Source: Methylobacterium sp. J-048
GTDB taxonomy: Bacteria; Pseudomonadota; Alphaproteobacteria; Rhizobiales; Beijerinckiaceae
Assembly (NCBI RefSeq): GCF_022829515.1
Contig: NZ_JAKSYL010000120.1
Location: 1 to 64,000, forward strand
Reading direction: 5' to 3'
Length of the DNA stretch: 64,000 nt
Shown here in pieces: positions 34,774 through 44,930 of the stretch (the stretch's first letter is position 1; the number at the start of each line of letters is the position of its first letter). The notes beneath the pieces are model-generated. The model worked only from the letters and a program-made list of their open reading frames with translations, made no database searches and had not been told where the DNA came from. Position numbers and translations under genes: made by a program.

Positions 34774-36006
34774 CTAGCCCTTGGCGTTGAGCGGACAGCT
34801 GTCGGACGGCTTCGGGAACACGTCGTCGCCCTTCAGGACCGCCCGGACGTTGTAGAAGTCCCAGTCGCGCTTCGATTCCGCCGGCTTCTTCACCTGCAGG
34901 AGCAGCATGTCGTGGACGAGGGCGCCGTCGGCGCGCAGCCTGCCGTTGCGGATCACCGCGTCGTCGATGGTCATGCCGCGCAGCTTGGCCATCACGGCAC
35001 CGGCCTCGTCGGTGCCGGCCGCCTCGATCGCCTTGAGGTAGCTGAGCGCCGCGGAGTAGACCGCCGCCTGCGAGGCGCTCGGCATGCGCTTCATCTTGGC
35101 GAAGTATTTTTCCGCGAAGGCGCGCGAGCGGTCGTCGTAATCCCAGTAGAACGCTTCCGTGAGGTACATGTCCTGGGCCTTGGCCAGCCCGAGGCTCTTC
35201 ACATCGGTGATGTAGGTGAGCAGCGGGGCGATCACCTGCTTGTCGCTGCGGCCGATGCCGTACTCGGCGGCCTGCTTGACGGCGTTGATCGTGTCGCTGC
35301 CGGCATTGGCCAGCGCGATCACCTGCGCGCCGCTCCCCTGCGCCTTCAGCATGAAGGAGGAGAAGTCGCCGCCCGGGAACGGGTGGCGCGAGACGCCGAG
35401 CACCTTGCCGCCCTCGGCCTCCACCATGGCGGAGGCGTCCTTCTCCAGGGAATGGCCGAAGGTGTAGTCGGCGGTGACGAAGTACCAGGTCTTGCGGCCG
35501 GTCTTCAGCAGCGCCTTGGCGGTGCCGGCCGCGAGCGCGTAGGTGTTGACCATCCACTGCGCGTTGAGCGGCGAGCATTTCTCGTTGATCGCCGCCATGG
35601 CGACCCCGGCCGAGAGCATCGTCACCCGGTTCTTCTGCTTGGCGATCTCCATCACGGCGAGCGCCGTCGAGGAGGTCGGGAAGTCGGCGATCATGTCGAC
35701 CTTGCCCTGGTCGAACCATTCCCGGGCGAGGTTGGCGGCGATGTCCGGCTTGTTCTGGTGGTCGGCGGCGATGAGCTCGACGGGGGCACCCAGCACCTTG
35801 CCGCCCATCTCGTCGATGGCGATCTGCGCCGCCACGGCCGAGCCGCGCCCGGTGAAGTCGGAATAGATCCCCGACAGGTCGTTGAGGATGCCGATCTTGA
35901 CGACGCCGTCGCTGACCGGCTCGGCGGCGAGGGCCGGGAAGGGGCCCAGGAAGGGGGCCGACGCGAGCGACGCGCCGAGCACGTAACCGATGAACCGTGA
36001 CCGCAT
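34774..36006 (-). CDS. ABC transporter substrate-binding protein (Leu/Ile/Val family)
   Basis: This 410-residue periplasmic receptor has a Sec signal peptide (SLASAPFLGPFPALAAEP, cleaved near residue 28). The mature chain follows the type I periplasmic fold: VKIGILNDLSGIYSDF, then VELIAADHQNKPDIAANLAR and, later, TADYTFGHSLEKDASAMVE. Asp and Ser/Thr positions that hold the amino-acid head group appear to be replaced (for example DFPTSSTALAV), so the ligand may not be a plain amino acid. AGGAGG precedes the ATG. It is the receptor of the operon. Confidence 0.92.
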   Translation of the reverse strand: MRSRFIGYVLGASLASAPFLGPFPALAAEPVSDGVVKIGILNDLSGIYSDFTGRGSAVAAQIAIDEMGGKVLGAPVELIAADHQNKPDIAANLAREWFDQGKVDMIADFPTSSTALAVMEIAKQKNRVTMLSAGVAMAAINEKCSPLNAQWMVNTYALAAGTAKALLKTGRKTWYFVTADYTFGHSLEKDASAMVEAEGGKVLGVSRHPFPGGDFSSFMLKAQGSGAQVIALANAGSDTINAVKQAAEYGIGRSDKQVIAPLLTYITDVKSLGLAKAQDMYLTEAFYWDYDDRSRAFAEKYFAKMKRMPSASQAAVYSAALSYLKAIEAAGTDEAGAVMAKLRGMTIDDAVIRNGRLRADGALVHDMLLLQVKKPAESKRDWDFYNVRAVLKGDDVFPKPSDSCPLNAKG

Positions 36007-36050
36007 GTTCCTGGCCTCCTGTTCGCCCCGACTGTTCAATCTTGCAGGCT

Positions 36051-36776
36051 TCACACGCCGAGCAGGCGCCCGACCTCGGCCTCCCTGGCCGCCACTTCGT
36101 TCGCCGGGATCTCGGCGGCGACGCGGCCGTTCTCGATCACGTAGTGGCGGTCGGCGAGGTGGCGGGCGAAGTGGAAGTTCTGCTCGACCAGTACGATGGT
36201 GAAGCCCCGGCTCTTGAGCAGGGCGACCGCCCGGCCCAGCGCCTCGACGATGACCGGGGCGAGCCCCTCGGTGATCTCGTCGAGCAGCAGGATGCGGGCG
36301 CCGGTGGTCAGGATCCGGCCGAGCGCCAGCATCTGCTGTTCGCCGCCGGAGAGGCGGCCGCCGCCGCTGTCGGCGCGCTCGGCGAGGTTCGGAAATAGCG
36401 CCAGCACCTCGGCCACCGACATGCCGTCGGGCCCGAGGCGGGGCAGGAGGGTGAGGTTCTCCTGCGTGGTGAGCGAGCGATAGATGCCGCGCTCCTCCGG
36501 GCAGTAGCCCAGGCCGAGCCGGGCGATCCTGTGCGTGCTGAGGCGGATCGTCTCCTGCCCGCGTACCCGCACCGAGCCGGCGCGGCGGTCGGTCAGGCCG
36601 AGGATCGCCTTGAGCGTCGTGCTGCGCCCGGCGCCGTTGCGGCCGAGCAGGGTCACGCACTCGCCCTCGCGCACCGTGAGGTCGATCTTGTGCAGGACGT
36701 GGCTCTCGCCGTACCAGGCTTCGAGCCCGCGGATCTCCAGGGCGGGGGCGGCCTCAGGCAATTCCATCTCAGGCAT
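36051..36776 (-). CDS. livF: ABC transporter ATPase, LivF
   Basis: This ATPase has 241 residues. The Walker A is GRNGAGRST (residues 45-53), so the nucleotide-binding lysine is arginine (R51). The signature is LSGGEQQMLALGR and Walker B is ILLLDEITEGLAP. The arginine substitution is seen in other LivF proteins of alphaproteobacteria, which implies that the protein may rely mainly on its LivG partner for hydrolysis or tolerate arginine. It overlaps the livG stop by eight bases. Confidence 0.92.
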   Translation of the reverse strand: MPEMELPEAAPALEIRGLEAWYGESHVLHKIDLTVREGECVTLLGRNGAGRSTTLKAILGLTDRRAGSVRVRGQETIRLSTHRIARLGLGYCPEERGIYRSLTTQENLTLLPRLGPDGMSVAEVLALFPNLAERADSGGGRLSGGEQQMLALGRILTTGARILLLDEITEGLAPVIVEALGRAVALLKSRGFTIVLVEQNFHFARHLADRHYVIENGRVAAEIPANEVAAREAEVGRLLGV

Positions 36777-37521
36777 GCCCGCCCCCGAGATAGGCCGCCT
36801 TCACCCCGGGATCGGCGGAGACCGCATCGTAGCTGCCCTGGGCGAGGATCTCGCCGCGCTGAAGCACGGTGATGGTATCGCAGAGGTCGGCCACCACCGA
36901 CATGTTGTGCTCGACCATCAGGATGGTGCGGCCCACGGCGATCCGCCGGATCAGGCGCTTGATCCGGTCGACATCGTCGATGGCCATGCCCTGGGTCGGC
37001 TCGTCGAGCAGGAGCAGGGGCGGATCCAGCGCCAGCGTCGTGGCGATCTCCAGGGTGCGCTTGCGCCCGTAGGACAGGTCGGCGGCATTCGCCTCTGCGG
37101 AGTCGGCCAGCCCTACATCGGACAGGAGCGCCATGGCCTCGTCGTCCAGCACGGACAGCGACCGGATCGAGCGCCAGAAGGCATACTGCGTCCCGAGGCG
37201 CCGCTGCAGCGCGACGCGGACGTTGTCGCGCACGCTCATGTGCGGGAAGGTCGCCGAGATCTGGAACGAGCGCACGATCCCCCGCCGGGCGATCGCCGCC
37301 GCGCTCTCATGCGTGATGTCGGTGCCCTCGTAGAGGATGCGCCCGCCGGTCGGCGTGTGGACCTTCGTCAGCAGGTTGAAGAACGTGGTCTTGCCAGCCC
37401 CGTTGGGGCCGATGAGCGCGTGAATTGCATGGCGGCGGACCGCGAAGTCGACCCCGCGCACGGCCGTGAAGCCCCCGAACGCCTTGGTCAGCCCCTCTGT
37501 CACCAACGCGTGCTCAGCCAC
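36769..37521 (-). CDS. livG: ABC transporter ATPase, LivG
   Basis: This ATPase has 250 residues, with a normal Walker A GPNGAGKTT near residue 37, the signature DLSYGRKRTLEIATTLA and Walker B LLLLDEPTQGM. It is the first gene of the operon livG-livF-binding protein-livH-livM-DapA family. The GTG at 37521 is the start. A putative operator at 37548-37563 lies 27 bases upstream, and the GntR gene is next, transcribed in the same direction. Confidence 0.93.
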   Translation of the reverse strand: MAEHALVTEGLTKAFGGFTAVRGVDFAVRRHAIHALIGPNGAGKTTFFNLLTKVHTPTGGRILYEGTDITHESAAAIARRGIVRSFQISATFPHMSVRDNVRVALQRRLGTQYAFWRSIRSLSVLDDEAMALLSDVGLADSAEANAADLSYGRKRTLEIATTLALDPPLLLLDEPTQGMAIDDVDRIKRLIRRIAVGRTILMVEHNMSVVADLCDTITVLQRGEILAQGSYDAVSADPGVKAAYLGGGHA

Positions 37522-37547
37522 GACGCCCTCGCCGATTCGGTCTTTGT

Positions 37548-37563
37548 AGATTGTATAAAATCT
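37548..37563. promoter_or_regulatory. Putative GntR operator before livG
   Basis: AGATTGTATAAAATCT is an imperfect palindrome with five-base perfect arms AGATT/AATCT and a TATA-like centre. An 11-base sequence that includes its left half (GTAGATTGTAT) also occurs at 38321-38331 before the GntR gene. It lies in the position of an operator for the livG operon. Confidence 0.55.
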
Positions 37564-37609
37564 GCAAGCACGTCAAGGCGCCCGTTCCGTGGAGTCTGCG
37601 GGGAGCCCC

Positions 37610-38302
37610 TCACCCGGTATGGGCCTGCCGATAGATCGCCACGAGCGAGACGGCGGCATGCGCGATATGGGCCTGCAGGAGGTCGGCCGCGTCGTTGATC
37701 CGGCCGGCCTCGCAGAGCGCCACGATCTGCGTATGCTCGTGGTCGGCGCGCTCCGTGTCCCCGGAGGCGGACAGCTGAAGCCGGGTCGGGCGGTCGCAAT
37801 CCTGGAGCAGGCCGGAGACGATGCTGAGCGAGCGGGGGCGATCGGCGTGGCGCAGGAGATCGAGGTGGAAGCTGCGGTTCAGCTCGCCCCAGCGATCGAC
37901 CTGACCGGCCTCGAGCGCTGCGCCGTACCCGTCGGTCAGGCTGCGCAGCCGCCGGTAATCCGCCTCGGAGAAGCGGCGGGCGGAGAGCGCCAGCAGCGGC
38001 GGCTCGAGCTGCTCGCGCAGGCGAAAGATGTCCTCGACCTCCTCGACGGACAGGCCGGTGACCACGGCCCCGCGATGCGGCACGATCCTGACCAGCCCCT
38101 GGGCCTCCAGCTGCAGCAAAGCCTCCCGGACCGGGATGCGGCTGATGCCGAACTCCTCCGCCAGCGCGTCCTGGCGCAGCTGGATCCCGGGCGCGAACTC
38201 GCCGTTCAGGATGCGCTGACGGAGCGATTCGGTGACGGCCGCCGAGACCGTCTTGTGGCGCAGGCGATCGGTGGCGGGCGGCGGGGAGGCCGGAGCGGAC
38301 AT
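37610..38302 (-). CDS. GntR-family transcriptional regulator (FCD/FadR type)
   Basis: This 230-residue regulator has a winged helix (residues 15-82; recognition around EEFGISRIPVREALLQLEAQ) and a C-terminal all-helical FCD effector domain with the metal-binding acid/histidine pattern (RSFHLDLLRHADRP, then EHTQIVALCEAG and HIAHAAVSL). It lies just upstream of the Liv-type operon on the same strand, so it probably represses that operon until its ligand, a small acid, is present. Similar sequence motifs before both genes support autoregulation. Confidence 0.92.
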   Translation of the reverse strand: MSAPASPPPATDRLRHKTVSAAVTESLRQRILNGEFAPGIQLRQDALAEEFGISRIPVREALLQLEAQGLVRIVPHRGAVVTGLSVEEVEDIFRLREQLEPPLLALSARRFSEADYRRLRSLTDGYGAALEAGQVDRWGELNRSFHLDLLRHADRPRSLSIVSGLLQDCDRPTRLQLSASGDTERADHEHTQIVALCEAGRINDAADLLQAHIAHAAVSLVAIYRQAHTG

Positions 38303-38801
38303 GGACACCTCGAAGCGAGGGTAGATTGTATCCAGAAATGCCGCGCCGCGACAAACGGGGGCTCGGGGGGCGGCCGATGCGTCCTCACCAAAGGCAGAGC
38401 GGCACGGCGCAACGACCGCGTGGCGATCGTCCAGGCACCGTCTGATACGGAAGCACCACCTGACGCCGGGAACCTGAGACACGCTCGGCCGCGCGCCCGT
38501 CGAGGTCAGGAAGACGGGCAGGGCGGGGCGACGGGATCCGGCGGCCGGCTCCTGACGCTCGCCAGTCGCCACCGCGCGAGATCGACCGGGCCATGCCGAC
38601 GGCTCAAGGACACGAAGACGGGCGCCCCGGTCCGGCCGATCGGCTGGGGCGTGTTGCTGTTCCTCGACAGCCTCAAGCACTTCCCTGCTTGGCCTAATCC
38701 TGCCGACTGAGCGGGGAGGGCAAGGATCCTTCGCCCGGCTGGTAGCCCGCCCACCCTGCCGCCTGCATCTCTGGCGGATCCTGAATATACGCCAGCACAG
38801 A
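38303..38801. other. Gap between GntR gene and siderophore cluster
   Basis: No frame has convincing sequence or start. The left end carries the GntR promoter and a half-site of the putative operator. The rest is G/C-rich non-coding DNA, and the siderophore gene on the right is convergent with nothing. Confidence 0.4.
38323..38338. promoter_or_regulatory. Putative GntR operator, self-regulation site
   Basis: AGATTGTATCCAGAAA begins with the same left half (AGATTGTAT) as the palindrome before livG and lies about 20 bases before the GntR start. The right half is weaker, so it may be a lower-affinity site. Confidence 0.4.
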
Positions 38802-39569
38802 TTACCGCTCGGTCATGCAGAGCAGTTCCGGTGCGTAGGCCGCCCTGAACCCGACCTGGGCGTAGAGCGCCTCGATGCCGCCACCGGCCGGGCATTGCAG
38901 GAAAGCCCAGCGCGCCCCGCGCACATGGGCCTCGCGCAGGGCGGCGGCCGTCACGGCACGGCCCAGGCCGCGGCGCTGCCGGTCGGCCCGGGTGCTGACA
39001 TTGTACAGCCCCGCCAGGCCGCCGCGCAGGTAGAGACTGGCGCAGGCCGCCGGACCGCTCGCGTCGTGCAGGACGAGGTGGACCGGCACCAGCCCCGGCC
39101 GAGCCCGCGCCGCCCGCAGAGCAGGCAGGTAGAACCGGCGCAGATGCGCCTTCACGGCCGCGTCATCCGACAGATGGGCGAAGACCTGCTCGAAATCCGG
39201 CGGCGGCGCGGGCGCGGCATGCACCTGGACGACCCGGTCCGATGCGGACTGCGACTGGGGCAGCCGCGCCACCATCCAGCTCGCCGGATAGGCGGCGGCC
39301 GGCTCGAACAGCGTCCGCAGGGCGGCGGCCTCGGCCGCGTCCCGGGCGAGAAAGGCGGGGGCCCTGGCGCGGCCGAGCGCCGCCGCCCCGGCCCAGGCGA
39401 ACGGGTCGGGCCCGCGGACCCCGTAGGCGAAGTTCAGGGTCGGGTCCGGGATCGCGCGCGCCCAGGCATAGCCGGCCCCGCCCGGACCGTGCTCGACGCC
39501 GTCGATCAGGGAACCGGTGAGCGCGGCCAGATGCGCATCCCGCAACTCCTCGAAGGTGGGCGCACCCAT
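38802..39569 (-). CDS. GNAT-family acetyltransferase, siderophore cluster
   Basis: This 255-residue protein has a C-terminal GNAT domain: the acetyl-CoA loop is DRQRRGLGRAVTAAALREA and the region after it is ALYAQVGFRAAY. It starts two bases after the nonribosomal synthetase stop, so it belongs to that operon. It probably acylates an amino or hydroxylamino group during siderophore assembly, or on the finished molecule. Its acceptor is unknown. Confidence 0.8.
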   Translation of the reverse strand: MGAPTFEELRDAHLAALTGSLIDGVEHGPGGAGYAWARAIPDPTLNFAYGVRGPDPFAWAGAAALGRARAPAFLARDAAEAAALRTLFEPAAAYPASWMVARLPQSQSASDRVVQVHAAPAPPPDFEQVFAHLSDDAAVKAHLRRFYLPALRAARARPGLVPVHLVLHDASGPAACASLYLRGGLAGLYNVSTRADRQRRGLGRAVTAAALREAHVRGARWAFLQCPAGGGIEALYAQVGFRAAYAPELLCMTER

Positions 39570-39571
39570 GC

Positions 39572-42421
39572 TCAAGCCGCGCTCCAGGCCGGGCGCGGCG
39601 CCGTCAGCGCGGCGATCCGCGCATGCAGGTGCGGCGACAGCACGATGTCGAGATGGTCGGTCTCCGGCACGGTCTCCACGGACAGGAGCCGGGTCGTGAG
39701 CGGCTGCCAGTCGATCACCGGCAGGCCGCGGGCGCGGGACTCTGCGGCCACGAAGCTGCGGATCGGCACCGCGCCGGGGGCGAGACGCAGCCCCCGGAAC
39801 TGGATCGCGTGATCGACCAGGGTCCACAGGATCCGCTCCCGGCTGCCGACCTCGGGACCGTCGGTGGGCAGCGGCTGCGGCTCGGCGGCCAGGAAGCGCA
39901 GGAACTGCACCGCCGCCTCCGGGTCCATGCGGGCGCGCAGGCCGTCCCAATCGGCGCGCATCGGCGAGCGCTCCAGCCAGCCGGCCACCATCGCCTCGTG
40001 CGCGGCCAACTCCTCGGCCGCGATCGGCCGGCCGGCGCCGCGGGCGAAGTTCGGCTCCAGCCCGCAGGCGTCGAGCATGCCGACGAAGTCCAGGGGGAAG
40101 CCCGGCCCGAGCAGCCGGGCGGTCTCGTAGGCGAGCACCCCGCCCCAGGACCAGCCCAGGAACGCGCAGCCCCCCGCCCGGCCGCGCATCAGGCCGCGCA
40201 CCCGCTCGGCATAGGCGGCGGCGAGCTCGGCGACTTCCGGCAGCGGGCGCACGGCCTCGACCAGGGACGCGCACAGGAAGCCGTGCGCCTCCTGCCCGGC
40301 CCCGAGATGGGCGACCAGCGGCTCGTATTCCCGGGTGCTGACCAGGAGGCCCGGGAACAGCACCAGGAGCGGCCGCCCGGACCCGGCACCGCCGGCCGAG
40401 AGCCGGACCGTCGGCGCCAGGCCCTCGTCGGCGGCCTCCGCGTCCGCGTCGATCCGGGCCGCCAGATCCGCGATGGTCGGGTCGCGCAGGAGATCCGCCA
40501 CCCCGATCCCGCCCCGGGGGGCGATGAGGCGCAGGCGCGCCACCAGCCGCAGGGCCGACAGGGAATCGCCCCCGAGCGCGAAGAAGCGCCGGTCCGCGAC
40601 CCGGACCGGGAAGCCGAGCACCTCGGACCAGATCCCGGCGAGCCGCCGCTCCGTGGCGTTGCCGGGCGGGCGCCCACGCCGGTCGTCGGCGGCCGGGTCC
40701 GGCAGGGCGTTGCGGTCGATCTTGCCGTTGGCCTGCACCGGCAGCCGGTCGAGCAGCGTCAGGCTCGCCGGGACCATCGGCTCCGGCAGCCGGCGGGCCA
40801 GGGCGGCGCGCAGGCGCCCCGCCTCCGGACGGCGGACGCCCGCGGGGACGACGTAGCCCGCCAGATACGCACCTGCCGGGGCTTCCCGGCGCAAGACCAC
40901 GGCGTCGGCGACGTCGGGCAGCGCCCGCAGGGCGGCCTCGACCTCGCCGATCTCGACCCGGTGGCCGCGGATCTTGACCTGATCGTCCGCCCGCCCGGCG
41001 AAGGCCAAGCTGCCGTCGGGCCGATGCCGGACCCGGTCGCCGGTGCGGTACATCCGGCCGCCCTGCGGGGCGAACGGATCGGGCAGGAAGCGCTCCGCCG
41101 TGAGGGCGGGCCGGCGCCAATAGCCCCGGGCGAGGCCGCCGCCGATATAGAGCTCGCCGGTCTCGCCCGGGACAACCGGCTCCAGGTCGGGTCCCAGCAC
41201 GTAGACCGCCCGCGCCCCGACCGGGCCGCCGATCGGCGCGTAGGGTTCCGCGAAGGTCGTTTCCGGCGCCACCTTCCAGATCAGCGGCGAGATCACGCAT
41301 TCGGTCGGCCCGTAGCCGTTGATCAGCAGCCGCGGCTTCAGGATGCGGCCGAGCCGCGCGAAGGTCTCGCGGGCCATCGCCTCGCCGCCGAAGGAATAGA
41401 CCTGCACCTCCGGCGCCTCGCCAAGGCGCTCGGCCCAGTCGGCGAGCTGGCCGACATAGCTCGTCGGGAAGCCGGCATGCGTGACCCGGTGGCGGCGGAT
41501 CTGCGCCAGGGTCTCGGCGGCGGTCCACAGCTCGGGGCCGCGCAGCACGATGCAGCCGCCCGCGACCAGCGGGGTCATCCAACGCTCGTGCGCCCCGTCG
41601 AACGCGAAGGACAGGAAGTGCAGCTCGCGGGACTCCGCGTCCATCTCGTAGGCGTCCGCGGTGGTGCGGCAATGCATGGCGAGCGGGCCGTGCTCGACCA
41701 GGACGCCCTTCGGCTGCCCGGTCGAGCCCGAGGTGTAGATCAGGTAGGCCGGATCGCCGGGCTCCGGCATCGGGGGTGCGGTCGCGCCCGGTGCGGCCAC
41801 CGCCAGGGCGGCGGGATCGAGCCGCGCGATTCCCGGGGGCAGGTCGAGCCGCGCAGCGATCTCCGGCGTCGTGATGCACCGCGTGATGCCGGCATCCTCC
41901 AGCATCATGTGGATGCGGGCGGCCGGGTATTCGGGATCGAGGGGCAGGAAGGCGGCGCCGGCCCGGAGGATCCCGAGCAGCACGACGACGATCTCCGGGG
42001 CGCGCTCCAGCGCCACCGCCACGCGCTGCCCCCGGCCGATCCCGCCTGCGGCGAGCCCGGCCGCGATGGCGGCGGCACGGGCATCGAGGTCCCCGCGGGT
42101 GAGCGTCTCCCCGCCGAACAGCACGGCCGGCCTGTCGGGGGCCTCCAGGGCCAGGCGGGCGAGGCGCGCCGGAACGCTCTCGCGATCCGCGTCGGGCGCG
42201 GGGGCCGATACCGATTCGGGGAGGTTGGCCGGATCCTCGATCCAGCGCCGCGCCGCCTCGATCCCGCAGGGACCGTGCGTCCGGGTCCAGCCCGCGGGCA
42301 GCGCGCGTCCACCCGGCCAGAAGGCGGCATGCCCGGCCGCGTCGAACGCGACCACGACCGCGTCGTGGGTCCAATCCGTGCTCGGATCCCGGGTCACATC
42401 CTGGCCGGCCTGCTTGTCCAT
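39572..42421 (-). CDS. Nonribosomal peptide synthetase, MbtH-A-T-TE
   Basis: This single-module synthetase of 949 residues activates and releases an amino acid. Residues 18-62 form an MbtH-like domain ([12 protein letters not shown] with its two conserved tryptophans), fused to the adenylation domain (residues about 85-570: A3 [12 protein letters not shown]5 NGYGPTE, A7 YRTGD, A10 NGKIDR). The carrier domain has the phosphopantetheine serine in LGGDSLSAL (near 616), and the thioesterase has GWSWGG (near 752) and a late histidine in DHLDI. No condensation domain exists. With hydroxylase and acetyltransferase genes alongside, it most likely loads an N-hydroxylated ornithine or lysine for a hydroxamate siderophore. 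Confidence 0.9.
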   Translation of the reverse strand: MDKQAGQDVTRDPSTDWTHDAVVVAFDAAGHAAFWPGGRALPAGWTRTHGPCGIEAARRWIEDPANLPESVSAPAPDADRESVPARLARLALEAPDRPAVLFGGETLTRGDLDARAAAIAAGLAAGGIGRGQRVAVALERAPEIVVVLLGILRAGAAFLPLDPEYPAARIHMMLEDAGITRCITTPEIAARLDLPPGIARLDPAALAVAAPGATAPPMPEPGDPAYLIYTSGSTGQPKGVLVEHGPLAMHCRTTADAYEMDAESRELHFLSFAFDGAHERWMTPLVAGGCIVLRGPELWTAAETLAQIRRHRVTHAGFPTSYVGQLADWAERLGEAPEVQVYSFGGEAMARETFARLGRILKPRLLINGYGPTECVISPLIWKVAPETTFAEPYAPIGGPVGARAVYVLGPDLEPVVPGETGELYIGGGLARGYWRRPALTAERFLPDPFAPQGGRMYRTGDRVRHRPDGSLAFAGRADDQVKIRGHRVEIGEVEAALRALPDVADAVVLRREAPAGAYLAGYVVPAGVRRPEAGRLRAALARRLPEPMVPASLTLLDRLPVQANGKIDRNALPDPAADDRRGRPPGNATERRLAGIWSEVLGFPVRVADRRFFALGGDSLSALRLVARLRLIAPRGGIGVADLLRDPTIADLAARIDADAEAADEGLAPTVRLSAGGAGSGRPLLVLFPGLLVSTREYEPLVAHLGAGQEAHGFLCASLVEAVRPLPEVAELAAAYAERVRGLMRGRAGGCAFLGWSWGGVLAYETARLLGPGFPLDFVGMLDACGLEPNFARGAGRPIAAEELAAHEAMVAGWLERSPMRADWDGLRARMDPEAAVQFLRFLAAEPQPLPTDGPEVGSRERILWTLVDHAIQFRGLRLAPGAVPIRSFVAAESRARGLPVIDWQPLTTRLLSVETVPETDHLDIVLSPHLHARIAALTAPRPAWSAA

Positions 42422-42571
42422 CCGCTCGCTCCAGCGCCCCTCGGGCCTCGACACATCTGACGGTTGACGCCGTCCGCGGTTCACGACGGAGCGACGGCGC
42501 GACCTCGAAAAAAGTCTGAACCGCGGCCGGGGCCAACCGTCAGGGAGGTGCTGGCGACACGCGGAGGGCGG

Positions 42572-43564
42572 ATGAGCGATCGTGTGAGGGATGAGGCGGG
42601 GGCGGTGCGGCTCGGCCTGGACGGGAGCCCGGAGGCGCCGATCATCCGGCTCATCGACCCGGCCCCGCCGGAGACCGCCGCGGAGGCGATCCTGGCCCGG
42701 GCCGAGGCGCTGACCGCCGAGACTACCCAGGTCCTGCGCATCGGCATCGAGGCCGATCCCGGCACCGCCGCGCGGCTTCTCGCCCTCGGGGCCGCCCGGC
42801 GCATCGGAGCCGCGGTCGAGATCCTGCCCGGTCTGCTCTGGCAATGCGCCGCCCGCTGGCTGCCCGATCCCCGGCCGCCGTTTCCCGAGCTGTTCACGGT
42901 CACGGACGGGCGCCGGCATCCGCTGCGGCCGGGGATTCCGGCCGGAGCGGTCTATGCCCGCGACATCCCGTGGCTCGGCCGCCGCCTGAGCTTCCGCACG
43001 ATGACGGAGCCCGGGGATGCCGCGCTGTTCTCGGCCTGGATGAACGATCCCCGGGTCGCCGAGGTCTGGCAGGAGCGCGGCACGCTGGCGGAGCACCAGG
43101 CCTACATCGCGCGGCTGCAGGCCGATCCGGCGAGCCTGCCGCTGCTCGGCTGCTTCGACGGCGCGCCGTTCGGCTATTTCGAAGTGTACTGGGCCCGCGA
43201 GAGCCGCGTCGGGGCCCTCTACGAAGCCGGCCCCTACGACCGCGGCTGGCACGTGGCGATCGGCGATGCCGCGATCCGCGGGCGCCCGTACCTCTCGGCC
43301 TGGCTGCCCTCGCTGATGCACTACCTGTTCCTCGACGAGCCGCGCACGCAGCGCATCGTCGGCGAGCCCCGGGCCGACCACGCCCAGCAGATCCGCAACC
43401 TGCACGGCTCGGGCTTCGCCACGATCGCCACCATCGACTTCCCGCACAAGCGCGCCGCCCTGGTCAGCCTGTCGCGCGAGCACTTCGTCCGCGACCGCCT
43501 CTGGGTGCCGGGCGCCGCTTTCGCCGACGCGGCGCCGCGCCCCCCGGCGGTGCCGGCCGCCTGA
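42572..43564 (+). CDS. Siderophore biosynthesis N-acyltransferase (IucB/RhbD-like GNAT)
   Basis: This 330-residue enzyme probably transfers an acetyl (or other acyl) group to the N-hydroxyl of hydroxyornithine or hydroxylysine, giving a hydroxamate. The N-terminal half is variable; the C-terminal GNAT domain has the siderophore-family segments [32 protein letters not shown], and [13 protein letters not shown] followed by [23 protein letters not shown] precedes the ATG. It is divergent from the synthetase gene and followed 34 bases later by the N-hydroxylase gene. Confidence 0.9.
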   Translation: MSDRVRDEAGAVRLGLDGSPEAPIIRLIDPAPPETAAEAILARAEALTAETTQVLRIGIEADPGTAARLLALGAARRIGAAVEILPGLLWQCAARWLPDPRPPFPELFTVTDGRRHPLRPGIPAGAVYARDIPWLGRRLSFRTMTEPGDAALFSAWMNDPRVAEVWQERGTLAEHQAYIARLQADPASLPLLGCFDGAPFGYFEVYWARESRVGALYEAGPYDRGWHVAIGDAAIRGRPYLSAWLPSLMHYLFLDEPRTQRIVGEPRADHAQQIRNLHGSGFATIATIDFPHKRAALVSLSREHFVRDRLWVPGAAFADAAPRPPAVPAA

Positions 43565-43598
43565 TCGCCCTCCAACGACCTCACGAGAGACGCGCGCG

Positions 43599-44930
43599 AT
43601 GACGGATCACCCCGCGACCGACGACATCATCGGCATCGGCTTCGGCCCGGCCAACCTGTCCCTCGCCATAGCGCTCCGGGACGCGATGGTGGGCAGCCCG
43701 CTGCGCCCGAGCTTCCGCTTCCTCGAGCGGCAGGACCGCTTCGGCTGGCACCGGGCCATGATGCTGCCCGGGGCCGACATGCAGATCAGCTTCGTCAAGG
43801 ACCTCGTGTCCCTGCGCGACCCGACGAGCCCGTTCAGCTTCATCAACTACCTGCACGTGAAGGGCCGGCTGAACACCTTCCTCAACCTCAAGACGTTCAA
43901 CCCGTCGCGGGTCGAGTACAACGACTACCTCGCCTGGGCCGCCGAGCACTTCGCCGAGGTCGTGGCATATGGCGAGACGGTGGACGCCGTCCGGCCGGAG
44001 ACCCGGGAGGGGCGGCTCGCCGCCTTCGTGGTCGAGGGTCGCGACCGGGCGGGCGGACGCCGCCTGCGCCGCTGCCGCCATCTGGTCGTGGCGGCGGGCG
44101 GCGACCCGGCGATCCCGCCGCCGTTCTCGGCGCTGGCGAACGACGCGCGGCTGATCCATTCGTCCTGGTACCTTCCGGGGATCGCGGGCGCCCTCGGGCA
44201 GCCCAAGCTCGACGGGCCCCAACCCCGCATCCTGGTGGTGGGCGGCGGCCAGAGCGCCGTGGAGATCGCCACCGACCTGGGCGAGCGCTATCCCCGGGCC
44301 TTGATCGACCTCGCCATCCGCGGGCCCGCCCTGAAGCCCGCCGACGACAGCCCGTTCGTCAACGAGATCTTCGATCCGGCCGCGGTCGACCGCATCCACG
44401 ACGCCCCGGCGCCGGTGCGGGCGGACCTGATCGCGGCCCACCGCGCCACCAACTACGCGGTGGTCGACGCGGACCTGATCCAGGCCTTCTACGCCCTGCT
44501 GTACGAGCAGGAGGTCAGCGGCGTGACCCGCCACCGGCTGCGCCGCAGCACCCAGGTTCTGACCCTGGAGGCCGGTCCCGAGGGCCTGTCCGCGTTGATG
44601 CGCGACGACGTCGCCGGGACCGAGGAGCGCCAGACCTACGCGGCCGTGATCTGCGCCACCGGCTATGAGCGGGCCGCGGTGCCGGCGCTCCTCGACCCGC
44701 TGCGCCCGTTCCTGGCCGGCGAGACCGTCGACCGGCACTACCGCCTGCCGCTGGATCCCGCCGAGCCGCGGGTGAGCCTGCACCTCCAGGGCTTCAGCGA
44801 GCCGACCCACGGGCTGACCGAGACCCTGCTGTCGATCCTGCCGGTGCGGGCGGGCGCCATCGCGCAGACGATCCTCGCGGAGGAGCGCGCGGCCCGGGCG
44901 GCGATCCGGACCGCCGCGGCCAAGCCGTGA
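43599..44930 (+). CDS. L-ornithine N5 / L-lysine N6 monooxygenase
   Basis: This flavoprotein of 443 residues N-hydroxylates the side-chain amine of ornithine or lysine with NADPH and oxygen, the first step of hydroxamate siderophore synthesis. The FAD motif is [12 protein letters not shown] (residues 12-23), the family segment [20 protein letters not shown] follows, and the NADPH site is [12 protein letters not shown]. The late D-x3-L-FATGY-like segment appears as [10 protein letters not shown]. Substrate (Orn or Lys) cannot be decided. It lies between the acyltransferase and MATE genes. Confidence 0.93.
   Translation: MTDHPATDDIIGIGFGPANLSLAIALRDAMVGSPLRPSFRFLERQDRFGWHRAMMLPGADMQISFVKDLVSLRDPTSPFSFINYLHVKGRLNTFLNLKTFNPSRVEYNDYLAWAAEHFAEVVAYGETVDAVRPETREGRLAAFVVEGRDRAGGRRLRRCRHLVVAAGGDPAIPPPFSALANDARLIHSSWYLPGIAGALGQPKLDGPQPRILVVGGGQSAVEIATDLGERYPRALIDLAIRGPALKPADDSPFVNEIFDPAAVDRIHDAPAPVRADLIAAHRATNYAVVDADLIQAFYALLYEQEVSGVTRHRLRRSTQVLTLEAGPEGLSALMRDDVAGTEERQTYAAVICATGYERAAVPALLDPLRPFLAGETVDRHYRLPLDPAEPRVSLHLQGFSEPTHGLTETLLSILPVRAGAIAQTILAEERAARAAIRTAAAKP

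Noticed and set aside
32723..34777. Long plus-strand frame opposite the livM/livH genes
   Set aside because: Its composition is repetitive acidic and His/Gln-rich and it lacks a ribosome-binding site; the opposite strand encodes two full permeases.
38385..38594. Minus-strand frame between GntR and the siderophore genes
   Set aside because: Arginine/proline-rich noise with no ribosome-binding site.
39623..42460. Very long plus-strand frame opposite the nonribosomal synthetase
   Set aside because: It is the mirror of a G/C-rich coding gene; its translation is rich in R, G, A, H and D without any domain, and the minus-strand product has complete domains.
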